DNA of 64,000 nucleotides from Paenibacillus apiarius (GCF_017052585.1 NZ_JAFFHZ010000001.1:5084001-5148000); one strand, 5' to 3'; positions 43,257-52,391 are shown, counted from the stretch's first letter. A program made the numbers and translations. The notes: generated by a model not told the origin, from the sequence alone.

Positions 43257-43802
43257 ATGGGAAATATAGACATTGGTAAGAAAGTTGAAAAATATAGAAA
43301 AGCTAAAGGATTGAGTAGTAGAGAGTTAGCAAAATTAGCTGAAATTACACCTTCAATGTTAAGCCAAATTGAACGAGGTTTGGCGAATCCTTCTATTCAA
43401 ACCCTAAAGGTCTTGGCTAAAACCCTTGATGTTCCAACTTTTAGTTTTTTACTTGAAGAAACAAATACGGATGATTTAATTGTACGATCCAGCAAACGTA
43501 AGAAAATGATCATTGATAATTTGTCTTATGAGTTATTGTCACCTGATTTTACGGGTAATCTGGCAACGGCGATAATGAATGTTCCTCCGAATACTTCTTC
43601 ATCAGAGAAACTTCTAGAACATAGAGGAGAGGAAGTAGCATTTATTTTAGAAGGAAAAATTAGGGTGTACTTGGATGAAGAAGAATATCTATTAGAAGCT
43701 GGTGATAGTGTGAAAATACCAGCAAATTTAAAACATAAATGGGAAAACAATTTTAGTCAAAATGCAGTTGTATTATTTTCAGTTACCCCACCCGCGTTTT
43801 AA
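43257..43802 (+). CDS. XRE-cupin transcriptional regulator
   Basis: 181 residues. N-terminal XRE helix-turn-helix (VEKYRKAKGLSSRELAKLAEITPSMLSQIERG) and a C-terminal cupin sensor (EVAFILEGKIRVYLDEEEYLLEAGDSVKIPANLKHKWEN). Such regulators respond to small amino acids or amines. It is divergent from dsdA with a palindrome between, so it probably senses D-serine or a related compound. AAGGAG lies before the ATG. AT-rich like dsdA. Confidence 0.88.
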   Translation: MGNIDIGKKVEKYRKAKGLSSRELAKLAEITPSMLSQIERGLANPSIQTLKVLAKTLDVPTFSFLLEETNTDDLIVRSSKRKKMIIDNLSYELLSPDFTGNLATAIMNVPPNTSSSEKLLEHRGEEVAFILEGKIRVYLDEEEYLLEAGDSVKIPANLKHKWENNFSQNAVVLFSVTPPAF

Positions 43803-43824
43803 TGTAGATAAATGTAAAATATTA

Positions 43825-43899
43825 TTCCACAATCGGGCGCGATTGTGGAATAATTAAATCCCAATTTCTCATTTATATGACTGGAAATTGGGGTTTTTT
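43825..43899 (+). terminator. two stacked hairpins after cupin regulator
   Basis: TTCCACAATC / GATTGTGGAA (43825-43850) and CCCAATTTC / GAAATTGGG (43860-43892) followed by a run of T. The second is a normal terminator. Confidence 0.8.
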
Positions 43900-44083
43900 C
43901 GATCTTCTTGAAATTGAGATAGTGAGCAGAATTACTCTTGTTATAGTGAATCCCATATTTATCATGCAGTATCCTTATATCCCAACGATCTTGTTTTCAT
44001 CTTCAATGTTCACAGACTTTTCACTTATGAGGAGGTTTCCACTAACTCTATAATAACAAGGGTAAAAGAAAGGATGATGGAAA

Positions 44084-44572
44084 TTGCCAACAACTAAGAG
44101 AGAAGATTTTTATTTTGGGTTGATGATGTGCTTTGGAATGGTCGTAATCATGACGCTTTATAATTTAATTAGAAATGGCTTGATTGGCACGGTATCTCTG
44201 AAAGGTATACTTTTTCAATTTATTCTAGGCTTTATTATTGCTTTCTTATTGGAATTATTTATTGTGGGTCCGGTTGCTAAGAAAATTGCTTTATCATTAC
44301 CATATGACAAATCTAGGAAGGTATTTGTAATTCTATCTATTTCATTTTTTTATGTGATTGGAATGGTTCTCTTTATGTCTCTTTATGGATTGGGGGCTGC
44401 TTACTTTTCTAACAGCTTGATTGGAGAATCATTACTTGAAAGTTACTTTTCGATAGTTTTTAAAAATTTTATTTTTGCTTTCCCTCTACAACTTATAATT
44501 ATGGGACCGCTTGTGCGGTATTTATTTATTAAATTCGTTAAAGATAACAGAATTACGGCATCTTTAAGCTAA
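44084..44572 (+). CDS. DUF2798 membrane protein
   Basis: 162 residues with four membrane segments (about 12-32, 40-62, 88-108, 124-148), in two similar halves that both contain the FxxxGFIIAFLLELFIVGPVAKKI-type segment of DUF2798. Function unknown. The start is a TTG at 44084, because the ATG frames nearby stop within eight codons. AT-rich, in the same island as dsdA. Confidence 0.72.
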   Translation: MPTTKREDFYFGLMMCFGMVVIMTLYNLIRNGLIGTVSLKGILFQFILGFIIAFLLELFIVGPVAKKIALSLPYDKSRKVFVILSISFFYVIGMVLFMSLYGLGAAYFSNSLIGESLLESYFSIVFKNFIFAFPLQLIIMGPLVRYLFIKFVKDNRITASLS

Positions 44573-44957
44573 AATATATTCAACTAAAGGAGATCGATAG
44601 TTACACAAACCGAAGCCAGTCTAATGTAGTGTAGTGCTTTAGAAAAGGTAAATGAGCCCATCACCGTTGTTCGGAAGCAACTTAATTTCCAATTCCAAAG
44701 AGGATGGGCCATAATGGTACTGATAAAGACCGTGTAGGATTAACATTTATGTTCCTATCATCGGCGAGTTCTTCTGCTTGGTGTTCGTAAAGCTATAGTG
44801 TCCCGTTAATTAAATAGAACACAGTGCAATCCTCTCATAGTAAGTGTATCTAAAATAAAGTAAATCGTCTTATGAGATAAGATTACTTTGAACATTCCAT
44901 GGCGGTCGGCTTACGAAACTTTCATGGATGAGGTGTCGCATTTAGCTTGACAATCCG
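44573..44957. other. 385-base gap, degraded sequence
   Basis: Contains an inverted repeat GCCCATC / GATGGGC (about 44654-44710) and what look like scraps of former coding sequence, none identifiable. No gene accepted. Confidence 0.35.
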
Positions 44958-45959
44958 TCATTTTGCGAACGAATCCACCATCCACTTTGAGAATTTTTCT
45001 TTTTCTTCAAATTGCGGATAATGAGCGGATTGGCCGTACGTTATAAATTCCTTTTTATTTGCATCGATCTGATCAAAGTATATTTTGGCTGATTTCATGG
45101 AAGTCATGTAGTCGTATTGTCCCATTATAAAATACACCGGTAAATCTAGTTCTGTGATGATCGTAGGCAGAGGTTTTTTGAATGCTTGCCCTATTAAAAT
45201 TTCTTGTACATAGGATACGCCACGGCTATAACGGATGCGATCTAATAAGTTATACTCCGGTCCGAACAATAAACCATTATCCATGTCCGCATTAGCATCG
45301 ATCAGTCTTGCGGCACCGCCATATTTTCGAACATAATGGCGTGGAGTTAACATATCGCCGCTTTGAACTTTTTCAGTTAACCCTTGCAAATACTCGACGT
45401 CGGTTGTATTACCGCTCAATTTTGCTTGATCAATCGTGAAATTCAAACCATCCAATTCGCTTTCTAAGGTATTGGACATCTGTCCAATGCCGATATAGGC
45501 TTCATATTTTTCAGGAGCTTGTTGCGCAGCCTGCATGCCAATATATGTTCCAAAGGAATGGCCGACTAGTATGACCTTCTTTTGGTTGAAACGAGTGGAT
45601 ATGTAATCCGTCACAGCCAATAAATCTTTCACTAACAGATCTGTCGAAAGGTTGGAATAATCTTCTCCGAAGTGATAAGATTTCCCGCTAGCTCTTTGGT
45701 CGTAACGGACAATCGTGAAATTCTTCTCCAATAGGTCTTGGTATTTGGTTACATAGGGTATTTCCGAAACACCTGGACCCCCGTGTACAAAAATTACAAT
45801 AGGATTGTTCTTATCCTGACCTCGTATCATCAATTCATGACCGGTGCCATTCATTTCGACTTGCTCGAGTACGCTTATGCTGTTTACGCCGTCTATTTTG
45901 GGAGTCCATGTGGGGAAAATCAATGCTACCCCAACAAGTAAAATAATAGTTGCTCCCAA
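44958..45959 (-). CDS. membrane-anchored alpha/beta hydrolase (prolyl aminopeptidase-like)
   Basis: 333 residues. N-terminal membrane anchor, then the hydrolase with oxyanion loop VHGGPGVSE and nucleophile elbow VGHSFGTYIG (Ser). The late MGQYDYMTS holds the Asp and GQSAHYPQFE the His. The HGGPG motif is typical of the proline iminopeptidase group. The start is uncertain: a TTG at 45959 is the first in-frame start, but AGGGAG lies 40 bases farther and the protein may begin upstream (about 45998) at a non-ATG codon or after a small frameshift. Confidence 0.82.
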   Translation of the reverse strand: MGATIILLVGVALIFPTWTPKIDGVNSISVLEQVEMNGTGHELMIRGQDKNNPIVIFVHGGPGVSEIPYVTKYQDLLEKNFTIVRYDQRASGKSYHFGEDYSNLSTDLLVKDLLAVTDYISTRFNQKKVILVGHSFGTYIGMQAAQQAPEKYEAYIGIGQMSNTLESELDGLNFTIDQAKLSGNTTDVEYLQGLTEKVQSGDMLTPRHYVRKYGGAARLIDANADMDNGLLFGPEYNLLDRIRYSRGVSYVQEILIGQAFKKPLPTIITELDLPVYFIMGQYDYMTSMKSAKIYFDQIDANKKEFITYGQSAHYPQFEEKEKFSKWMVDSFAK

Positions 45960-46232
45960 ATAAAGCAGAACTTTTCTTACCTTTTTGATAGTCTCATCTC
46001 CCTAGTCTTGTATGAATGAATATGGAATAACATCGTCCTGCATTGAAATCTATGACGCAAAAGATCATTTGATCAGTTTGAGCCGCGCTCTCGTATATAT
46101 AAAATAATTGTAATCGAGGAAAGATTTTTGGGGAGACGTACAAACGTCGGGATTTTTACTAGACCCGGGACGGGGAAGGAGAGTCAAAATCAATTCCAGC
46201 GGTACACCCACCTATTAGTAACTTTATATTCC
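45960..46232. other. gap without gene
   Basis: Promoter region of the hydrolase gene and part of an IS110-related scrap. Nothing else recognised. Confidence 0.3.
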
Positions 46233-46439
46233 TCATTTGGCGTCTATTTTGCTGACCCGTATTCTCCTTGGCAACGAGGCAGAAGCCGGCTGAGACGATT
46301 TGAATGGAGCATACGGTTCATTATTTTTCAAGCATGAGTATAATACTTGGGCGATCTTCCCACAAACATGACCAATGGCTTTTCTCTTTGCCATTTTCCG
46401 CTCAACTAAGCATTGGCAGTAGTCGAGGAAACGCCTCAA
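46233..46439 (-). mobile_element. IS110-family transposase C-terminal fragment
   Basis: The frame includes KMAKRKAIGHVCGKIAQVLY then SCLKNNEPYAPF, which resembles the very end of IS110/IS116/IS902 transposases. The DEDD catalytic part is absent. No element ends were found. Moderate support from a short motif only. Confidence 0.5.
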
Positions 46440-46448
46440 TAACTACGC

Positions 46449-46474
46449 AAAAAAACCTGCCATTTCGACAGGTT
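46449..46474 (-). terminator. terminator of MBL-fold gene
   Basis: On the minus strand AACCTG-TCGAAATGG-CAGGTT is followed by seven T. Confidence 0.75.
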
Positions 46475-46641
46475 GAATAATCGATAAGTATGCAGTGCCC
46501 AAAACATGGAGCGCCTCATTTCTGTTAAAGAAGTCCAAGAGGTCGTTTCCTTCTGGCTCCAAACCTATTCTGGGCGGTTGTTCCCTTAGAGGTCACTGCA
46601 CAATGTATATATACGCCTATTAGCGGCGAGCTGTGTTTAAT

Positions 46642-47319
46642 CTATAATATTCGAATTTGATCATTAATTCTTCCCTTGCTTAGTCCTCCGTGATAACATA
46701 TTACGGATTCAATGTTAAGATCCAGATATTTTTTCAACGAGAGTCGAGCTTCCTCTATATCGAGTGTTGTTGGCTCATGAATTCCTCCAAGTATTCCGTT
46801 TACACTATACATCGAATCCCCAGCAATGAGAGTTTTACTTCTTCTCAAATATAGGCTGATATGACCGGGAGTGTGCCCAGGAGTGTGGATGATTCGAATT
46901 CCGCCGCAAAACGCAAGTTCCTGGCCATCGATTAAGGTATTGTCCACCCTACCCTTGGGGGGATTTTTTATTTGTCCGTCTTTTAGAAGAGGTAGTTCTC
47001 CTTGAATATAAGGTTTATCCAGTTCGTGTGCGTAGACCTGAACTTTACTGCCACACTCCCGCAAAATCTCAGGTAGACTTCCTATATGATCTATATCCTG
47101 ATGTGTCAAAATCACAATTTTTACCTTGTCGAGTGACACTCCGACCTTCTTCATAGCCATTCTTAAATCTTCTATTTGTCCTGGGAATCCGGTGTCTATT
47201 AACACGGCCATTTCTTGATCCCACAAAAGGGTTGGGTTGATTGTATTCCCGTGAAAGTCCAGCTCAAGCATGTGAACTCCATTCGAAATTTCCACGTTTT
47301 TCAGCTCCTTTATATGCAT
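46642..47319 (-). CDS. MBL-fold metallo-hydrolase
   Basis: 225 residues. Metallo-beta-lactamase fold with the motif THQDIDHIG (His, Asp and His zinc ligands), then TPGHTPGHISLY with another His, GDS and the end CYHGG. No lactamase-specific features. Catalysis may be hydrolysis of a thioester or lactone. AAGGAG precedes the ATG. It is the last gene of the AT-rich island. Confidence 0.85.
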   Translation of the reverse strand: MHIKELKNVEISNGVHMLELDFHGNTINPTLLWDQEMAVLIDTGFPGQIEDLRMAMKKVGVSLDKVKIVILTHQDIDHIGSLPEILRECGSKVQVYAHELDKPYIQGELPLLKDGQIKNPPKGRVDNTLIDGQELAFCGGIRIIHTPGHTPGHISLYLRRSKTLIAGDSMYSVNGILGGIHEPTTLDIEEARLSLKKYLDLNIESVICYHGGLSKGRINDQIRIL

Positions 47320-47477
47320 AGCTATTAAACATCACGGTATAAGTTTTATGAAATGCAAACTTATTTTTATACGTAAAAATATATTATTACGAAACCTATT
47401 TATATGTCAATAAATTACATTCACCCAACCGCAATCCAAACAAACCAAACAAAATTGCAAAATGTTTATCCTGCCCC

Positions 47478-47630
47478 GTGCTCATGCTGGCACACGACCA
47501 TGGATTTGATCATGTGGTGCCCGCAGACGGGTATCCTGAGTACACCTTATATCGCATTATGGAATGTCCGGATATAACGGTCTGGATTGAAACGGTTCCC
47601 GTTCAACATATAGCGAGCTGTCATACATAA
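47478..47630 (+). pseudogene. C-terminal fragment of unknown protein
   Basis: A 50-residue frame reading HDHGFDHVVPADGYPEYTLY and MECPDITVWIETVP to a TAA at 47628-47630. It has coding character and ends just before a terminator, so it is the end of a deleted gene. The family is not certain (it could be the end of a GyrI-like ligand-binding domain). Confidence 0.4.
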
Positions 47631-47633
47631 GCA

Positions 47634-47667
47634 AAGAAGCTGTTCAACGATGATTGAACGGCTTCTT
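47634..47667 (+). terminator. terminator upstream of AraC gene (copy 1 of shared module)
   Basis: AAGAAGC-TGTTCAA pairs with TTGAAC-GGCTTCTT across CGATGA. The sequence through TTTTCATATA is nearly repeated at 53249-53288. Confidence 0.8.
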
Positions 47668-47685
47668 ATTTTCATATAATATTAT

Positions 47686-47704
47686 TATAATGATAATCAT
47701 TATC
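47686..47704. promoter_or_regulatory. near-perfect Fur box upstream of AraC regulator
   Basis: TATAATGATAATCATTATC equals the classical 19-bp Fur box at 18 of 19 positions. It lies 56 bases before the TTG start at 47760. Confidence 0.92.
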
Positions 47705-47759
47705 AATAAAATGGAGGGGGATATGACATCCCAAAAGCGACGGAACGGAGTGAGATTTA

Positions 47760-48725
47760 TTGAACACGACAGACTTTCATTATAACTTCAATACCTTTTT
47801 CGATGAACTGGCATTGCAGCGGCAGCATGCGGGACGCACCGAGCATCTGCCATTCCATTCGCGAATCGGCGAAGGGATGATCCGCCGCTTTGTGCCTCGC
47901 TTCGATATGGAAGTGGTCATATCCGATTATCGGCTGCATCGGGACCGCGCAATCAGCCTTCCTTCCGGTACGGCCATGGTGGAATTGAGCTATTGCTTGC
48001 AAGGCACGAGACGGGCCCATCTGGCAGGGACTTGGCACGAAACCGCCTCTGACAGCTGCACGCTGCAATTTATGGATGATGTGGATGCGCGCTTCGAAAT
48101 GAATGGAGACGAAGCGTATGTCATGCTCGGCATCGGCATCCCCGTACCGACCTTTCATCACTTCATGGAGGAAGGGAACGGCGCGCGCTCGATCAGCTTT
48201 GATCACATTCTCGGCGGAGAGTCTTTCCGCATGTTCCGGGAGACGATCGAGCCGTCTGCCTCGGTTATCGTCAAACAAATCATACAATCCGCCAATACGG
48301 CGAATACCCGGAATCTGGAGCTGGAGTGCAAGGTGCTGGAACTATTGTCTTTGGCGTTCCGCTCATTCCTGTTCGAAGGAAAGGCGGAATCGTCGAGGCT
48401 GTCGCGCACCGATGTGGAGAGAATTAAGCAGGCCCGGGATATTATGCTGGCGAATATGTCGGAGCCGCCCTCTCTCCTCGAGCTGTCCCGGATGATCGGC
48501 ATGAACGACTATAAATTGAAGGTTGGCTTTAAAGAAATGTACGGAACGACCGTATTCGGTTATTTGCGCGGCAAACGGTTGGAGAAGGCTTGCCTCTTGC
48601 TGCAGCAAGGGGAAGTCAATGTGAATGAAGCCAGCTGCGCTGTCGGGTACTCGAATCCGAGCTACTTCGCGGAAGCATTCCGAGATAAGTATGGCATTAA
48701 TCCTGGCGAGCTCGTCCGGCGTTGA
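47760..48725 (+). CDS. AraC family regulator, PchR-like
   Basis: 321 residues. N-terminal sensor domain with VELSYCLQGTRRAHLAG and a C-terminal AraC domain (SLLELSRMIGMNDYKLKVGF and VNEASCAVGYSNPSYFAEAF, ending in YGINPGELVRR). Clearly a paralogue of 9894-10919 in layout. The TTG start has GGAG upstream; a separate short frame starting at ATG 47723, after GAGGGGG, overlaps it. Fur control through the box at 47686. Converges on the LuxR gene. Confidence 0.87.
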   Translation: MNTTDFHYNFNTFFDELALQRQHAGRTEHLPFHSRIGEGMIRRFVPRFDMEVVISDYRLHRDRAISLPSGTAMVELSYCLQGTRRAHLAGTWHETASDSCTLQFMDDVDARFEMNGDEAYVMLGIGIPVPTFHHFMEEGNGARSISFDHILGGESFRMFRETIEPSASVIVKQIIQSANTANTRNLELECKVLELLSLAFRSFLFEGKAESSRLSRTDVERIKQARDIMLANMSEPPSLLELSRMIGMNDYKLKVGFKEMYGTTVFGYLRGKRLEKACLLLQQGEVNVNEASCAVGYSNPSYFAEAFRDKYGINPGELVRR

Positions 48726-48744
48726 CCGGCGGGATTCGCCGTAC

Positions 48745-49890
48745 TTACATGTCCGGATGCAGACTGAACCGGGAGTGCAATTGCCAGATAAGTTCCCTGC
48801 GGCTTGTAACGCCTGTTTTGCTAAATATCGATTTCAAATGGTCCTGTACCGTATAGGCAGAAATATGAAGCGATCGGGCAATCTCGGCAGTGGACAAGCC
48901 TCTTGCGACCAGCATGACAATTTCTTTCTCGCGCACCGTCAATCCATATGCTTCCGCAATGAGCGGCAGGATGTCGGATGCGGTGGCGGGTTCGAACCAG
49001 ACGGCCAGTTGGATGGAGGCATCCGAGCCCTGCAGCTTGCTGGCGCGAATCGTGACGAATGGCCCGTCGGGCATCCGAATGCACACCTTTGCCAATGAGG
49101 AGGTGCGCCCGGGGACGGCTGCCGACTCCGAAAGCGCGCGGGAACAGACCGCCCGCACCGGCCGCGGCAGGGTCAGGTGCTCGATTCGTTCCCACTGCCG
49201 CAGCAGGGAGAGCCAATGCTCGGCCGTTGCATTGGAAGAGATAGGGCGCAGCTGCTCGGTGAGAATTAATATCCCCGGTTCCGCTGCCTTCCATTTTTCT
49301 TCTTCGTCCGGCACCGTCAAGCTTGCCTTACGCATAAATCTGGCCATGGACGGGACGAGGGAAGAGAGGAATGCACGCTCTGTCTTATCGAATAACGGAT
49401 GCTCATGATCACGGTATAACGTTAAATAACCCCAGCAAGCCCCTTCGCATACTAATGCGGCCCTCAGTTCATCCATGAAGCCGGCGGGGAGCAAAATATC
49501 CCGGTACCGCGCGCTTCGCTCCAACCGGCCTTCCGTCGCTTCGCTTAATGTTGCGACGGGGTCGGACGCCTGTGCCAATGTATGATAAGCATTAAAATCT
49601 TCGGCCTTGCGCATATATTCGTACTCGAACAGTCTGTGGTGAATCGTTTCTACTCCTTCTTCGGTGACGGCCCCTGTCGACAGCAAGGTGTGCGGGTCCA
49701 CAGCGGTGCAGCAGGCTGCCGTGAAGGGCACCGCCTCGCGCAAATGCCGCAGCAACTCTATTCTATAATGATGTGAAGCAGGAGAACTCTCTGCAAGAGC
49801 TAACAGCTTCTGCTTGATTGCATTCATTTTCGCATTCATCTTCGCATCCATGTCGTATACGTATCTCCTCGGTTGCATTCTCTCGTTCAT
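48745..49890 (-). CDS. LuxR-type helix-turn-helix regulator
   Basis: 381 residues. The N-terminal ~300 residues look like a GAF-like sensor with a GACWGYLTLYRDHEHPLFD segment. The C-terminal LuxR DNA-binding domain is at about 314-375: LTVREKEIVMLVARGLSTAEIARSLHISAYTVQDHLKSIFSKTGVTSR. No response-regulator receiver is present. Divergent from the methyltransferase gene at 50018, with a Fur-like site between. The long N-terminus contains repeats of AKMNA. Confidence 0.82.
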   Translation of the reverse strand: MNERMQPRRYVYDMDAKMNAKMNAIKQKLLALAESSPASHHYRIELLRHLREAVPFTAACCTAVDPHTLLSTGAVTEEGVETIHHRLFEYEYMRKAEDFNAYHTLAQASDPVATLSEATEGRLERSARYRDILLPAGFMDELRAALVCEGACWGYLTLYRDHEHPLFDKTERAFLSSLVPSMARFMRKASLTVPDEEEKWKAAEPGILILTEQLRPISSNATAEHWLSLLRQWERIEHLTLPRPVRAVCSRALSESAAVPGRTSSLAKVCIRMPDGPFVTIRASKLQGSDASIQLAVWFEPATASDILPLIAEAYGLTVREKEIVMLVARGLSTAEIARSLHISAYTVQDHLKSIFSKTGVTSRRELIWQLHSRFSLHPDM

Positions 49891-49944
49891 CGCTTCACAA
49901 TCCCAGCTTTGTGGGATGGTGCTTCTGCCCTATATCGGTATAAT

Positions 49945-49959
49945 TGAGAATAATTCTTA
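49945..49959. promoter_or_regulatory. Fur-like box between LuxR and methyltransferase genes
   Basis: TGAGAATAATTCTTA matches the 7-1-7 consensus at 11 of 14 defined positions. Confidence 0.6.
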
Positions 49960-50017
49960 CTGTCAGTGTACAGCATGCGTGGGCAGTTGGAAAGATAAAA
50001 CGACAGGAGCGATGATG

Positions 50018-50422
50018 ATGAATAACCCGCAATCTCCGATGAGCTGGGATGATCCAAACGCATATCGGTATGCCACCTGCATGCTTGTGCTTCATTTCGT
50101 TCAGGGCTTGCCGCAGAAGCGGGAGCTGCTCCGCCGTATCGCCGGGCATCTTAGCCCGGGAGCGCCGCTATTTCTGGCCTCGCTGAACGGCAATCCGCAT
50201 ACGCAGGAATTCGCCGTACAGATGAGGGCATGGAAAAGCCACATGCTTGAGCATGGCATCCCCCTTCAGGAATGGGAGCAATTCGCAGCCTCGATCGGTC
50301 AGGGCAGCGATCCGGTTCCCGCATCCGCGGTGGCGGAACTGCTGGCGGAAGCGGGCTTCACGCAAGCGACGCATTATTTTGGCTCCTATTTAATCGACGG
50401 ATGGTTTGCCGTAAAAGCATAA
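50018..50422 (+). pseudogene. class I SAM methyltransferase with internal in-frame deletion
   Basis: Start ATG 50018 after AGGAG. The first residues (NNPQSPMSWDDPNAYRY) look like a normal methyltransferase N-terminus, but the next sequence is already ATCMLVLHFVQGLPQKRELL, which belongs to motif IV and beyond. Motif I, the SAM-binding GxGxG, is missing, so about 80-90 residues have been deleted without changing frame. The end (LLAEAGFTQATHYF) is normal. It is probably inactive. The next gene follows 17 bases later. Confidence 0.65.
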
Positions 50423-50439
50423 TAAAGGATGGGACAGCG

Positions 50440-51522
50440 ATGAAGGACAACATTGTAGTAGTAGGCGGGTATGGACATGTGGGGAAGATGATCTGCAAGG
50501 AATTGGGCGATCTGCATCCTGGCAAGGTGTATGCGGCAGGCCGCAATTTCGAACGCGCAGAGCAGTTCTGCCAGTCAACCTCCGGTAAAGTCAAGCCTTT
50601 GCAGTTGAACGCCCAAGGGGCAGCCGATCCGAACTTGCTGGCACGTGCCAAGCTCGTAATGATGTGCCTGGATCAGACGGACACCGCTTTCGTCAGCTCC
50701 TGCTTCCACAGCGGCACGCATTATATAGATGTGTCAGCGAACCGTTCCTTTCTCGAGCAGGTGGAACACAGGCGCAAAGAAGCCGCGGCGAACGGCGCCA
50801 CGGCCATACTGAGCGTTGGCCTTGCGCCAGGCTTGACCAATCTGATGGCGCTGCAAGCGCAGCGGTTGATGGATGAGACGAAGTCAATCGATATATCCAT
50901 CATGCTTGGCATGGGGGATCAGCATGGCCAAGCCGCCATCGAATGGACGGTAGATAACCTGAATACGAGCTTCGAAGTCATCGAGGATGGCTGCCCAATA
51001 ACGGTCGCCGGCTTCACGGACGGGAAGCAGATAGACTTTGGAGCCGAGTGGGGACGCAGAACCGCTTACCGGTTTAATTTTTCGGATCAACAGACGCTTC
51101 CCCGTACGCTAGGCGTGCCGACCGTATCGACGCGACTCTGCTTCGACTCTGCCGCAGTGACCGCTTTGCTCGCCGGGGCAAGGGCGGCGAACATGTTCCG
51201 CTTACTGAAAACAGGATGGATTCGCCGCGCGGTCGTCCGCTGTTTCGGCATGATGCGCATCGGCGAGGAGGCTTTTGCCGTCAAAGTGGATGCCCGGGGC
51301 AGCAAATCAGGGGAGGAGGCATGGGCCGAGTGCTTCCTGCACGGAAAAAATGAAGCCCAAATGACAGCCAAAGTGGCTGTATTTGCAGCCAATGCCGTAT
51401 TGACTTCCCAGCTCCCGCATGGCGTATACCACATCGAACAGCTATTTGGACCGGAGAGTCTTCAGGCTGTGACGCAAGGAATGGCTGCTTTTGAGATGCG
51501 ACTGAATTCCGGCACAGTATAG
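50440..51522 (+). CDS. saccharopine dehydrogenase-like NADP-binding protein
   Basis: 360 residues. N-terminal Rossmann start NIVVVGGYGHVGKMICKEL (GxGxxG type) and the IDVSANRSFLEQVE segment of saccharopine/carboxynorspermidine dehydrogenase-like proteins. The catalytic Cys or Asp of known members is not obvious. ATG 50440 follows AAGGATGGGAC. With the methyltransferase it forms a two-gene unit under a Fur-like site, so the pair may belong to metal-chelator metabolism; that is inference. Confidence 0.75.
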   Translation: MKDNIVVVGGYGHVGKMICKELGDLHPGKVYAAGRNFERAEQFCQSTSGKVKPLQLNAQGAADPNLLARAKLVMMCLDQTDTAFVSSCFHSGTHYIDVSANRSFLEQVEHRRKEAAANGATAILSVGLAPGLTNLMALQAQRLMDETKSIDISIMLGMGDQHGQAAIEWTVDNLNTSFEVIEDGCPITVAGFTDGKQIDFGAEWGRRTAYRFNFSDQQTLPRTLGVPTVSTRLCFDSAAVTALLAGARAANMFRLLKTGWIRRAVVRCFGMMRIGEEAFAVKVDARGSKSGEEAWAECFLHGKNEAQMTAKVAVFAANAVLTSQLPHGVYHIEQLFGPESLQAVTQGMAAFEMRLNSGTV

Positions 51523-51695
51523 TCGCTGATTCCACGTGAATTTTGGCACTATGAGGGAGAGTCCGGCTGTCCCTTATTCCTACCGTGTTTACGACGCGCA
51601 CAGAATGGTGGTCAAATTTTTTTGATAAATAAAGAATCAGGGTGACGTCAGTACCATTCGCTCCATTGCGGCAAAAAATGCGCGTTTGCCAAACA

Positions 51696-51729
51696 GAGCT
51701 CCTCCGAGAAACGATATTCGAAGGAGCTC
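51696..51729. terminator. hairpin between dehydrogenase and AbrB-like genes
   Basis: GAGCTCCT and AGGAGCTC with an 18-base loop, between two convergent stops. Confidence 0.5.
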
Positions 51730-51748
51730 CGGCTGTTGTCTGCCGTCT

Positions 51749-52204
51749 TTATTCACTAGTGTTCAATTCTTTCTTGAGCTGGCTAATCCGGCTCGCGCTG
51801 ACGCCCAGCAATCGGGCCAGCTCCTTCTGGTTGGCATCAGGATAATCCTGCACCGCTTGCTGCAGCCGGCGCTTCATTTCCGGCGCTTTTGTATTTTTGC
51901 GTGTTGATTGCGGCATTTCTTGAGGGGGCGGGGTGACTTCCTTATGCGAATTGGAAGCGGGCTTCAAATCTGTGAGACAGGACTGGCAGACGAATTGATC
52001 CTTGTAGTAAATCACGCTGTCAAGTCCGCGGCAGAAGGTGCATTCCGTAGACTTGTATTTTCGTATTACAATTACATTGTCCTCACCGATGAAAAACTCT
52101 ACGGGGTCGCCGATTTCAATATTGCGCGTCATCCGGATTTCAGCCGGAATGACGATCCTGCCAAGCATATCCAACGCTCGAATCATGCCAGTATTTTTTT
52201 TCAT
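51749..52204 (-). CDS. AbrB-type regulator fused to zinc ribbon and helix-turn-helix
   Basis: 151 residues in three parts. Residues 1-50 are an AbrB/SpoVT swapped-hairpin DNA-binding domain (IRALDMLGRIVIPAEIRMTRNI). Residues 55-80 hold two CxxC pairs (CTFC and CQSC) as a zinc ribbon. Residues about 108-148 contain a second helix-turn-helix (NQKELARLLGVSASRISQLKKEL). AbrB-type regulators set transition-state and sporulation genes. The triple layout is unusual. The ATG at 52204 has a GA-rich region upstream but no strong ribosome site. Confidence 0.8.
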   Translation of the reverse strand: MKKNTGMIRALDMLGRIVIPAEIRMTRNIEIGDPVEFFIGEDNVIVIRKYKSTECTFCRGLDSVIYYKDQFVCQSCLTDLKPASNSHKEVTPPPQEMPQSTRKNTKAPEMKRRLQQAVQDYPDANQKELARLLGVSASRISQLKKELNTSE

Positions 52205-52391
52205 CTTCGTTTCCCCACATTCACCATAGATTTAACCTTATTATACCAATTCTTCCGCAAGAATGAAAACTAGAAAATAGATTCTCCCGGTAACCAGCGA
52301 CGGACTCCGCCAACAGGTAGATGAGCGATCGGATGAATAGTAAGATGGGTTCCTAAGAATGCATGTCGCCTGTTGAGAAGGAGAGAAAGGA

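Noticed and set aside
46128-46337. 69-residue plus-strand frame
   Set aside because: Antisense of the IS110 fragment and without a ribosome site.
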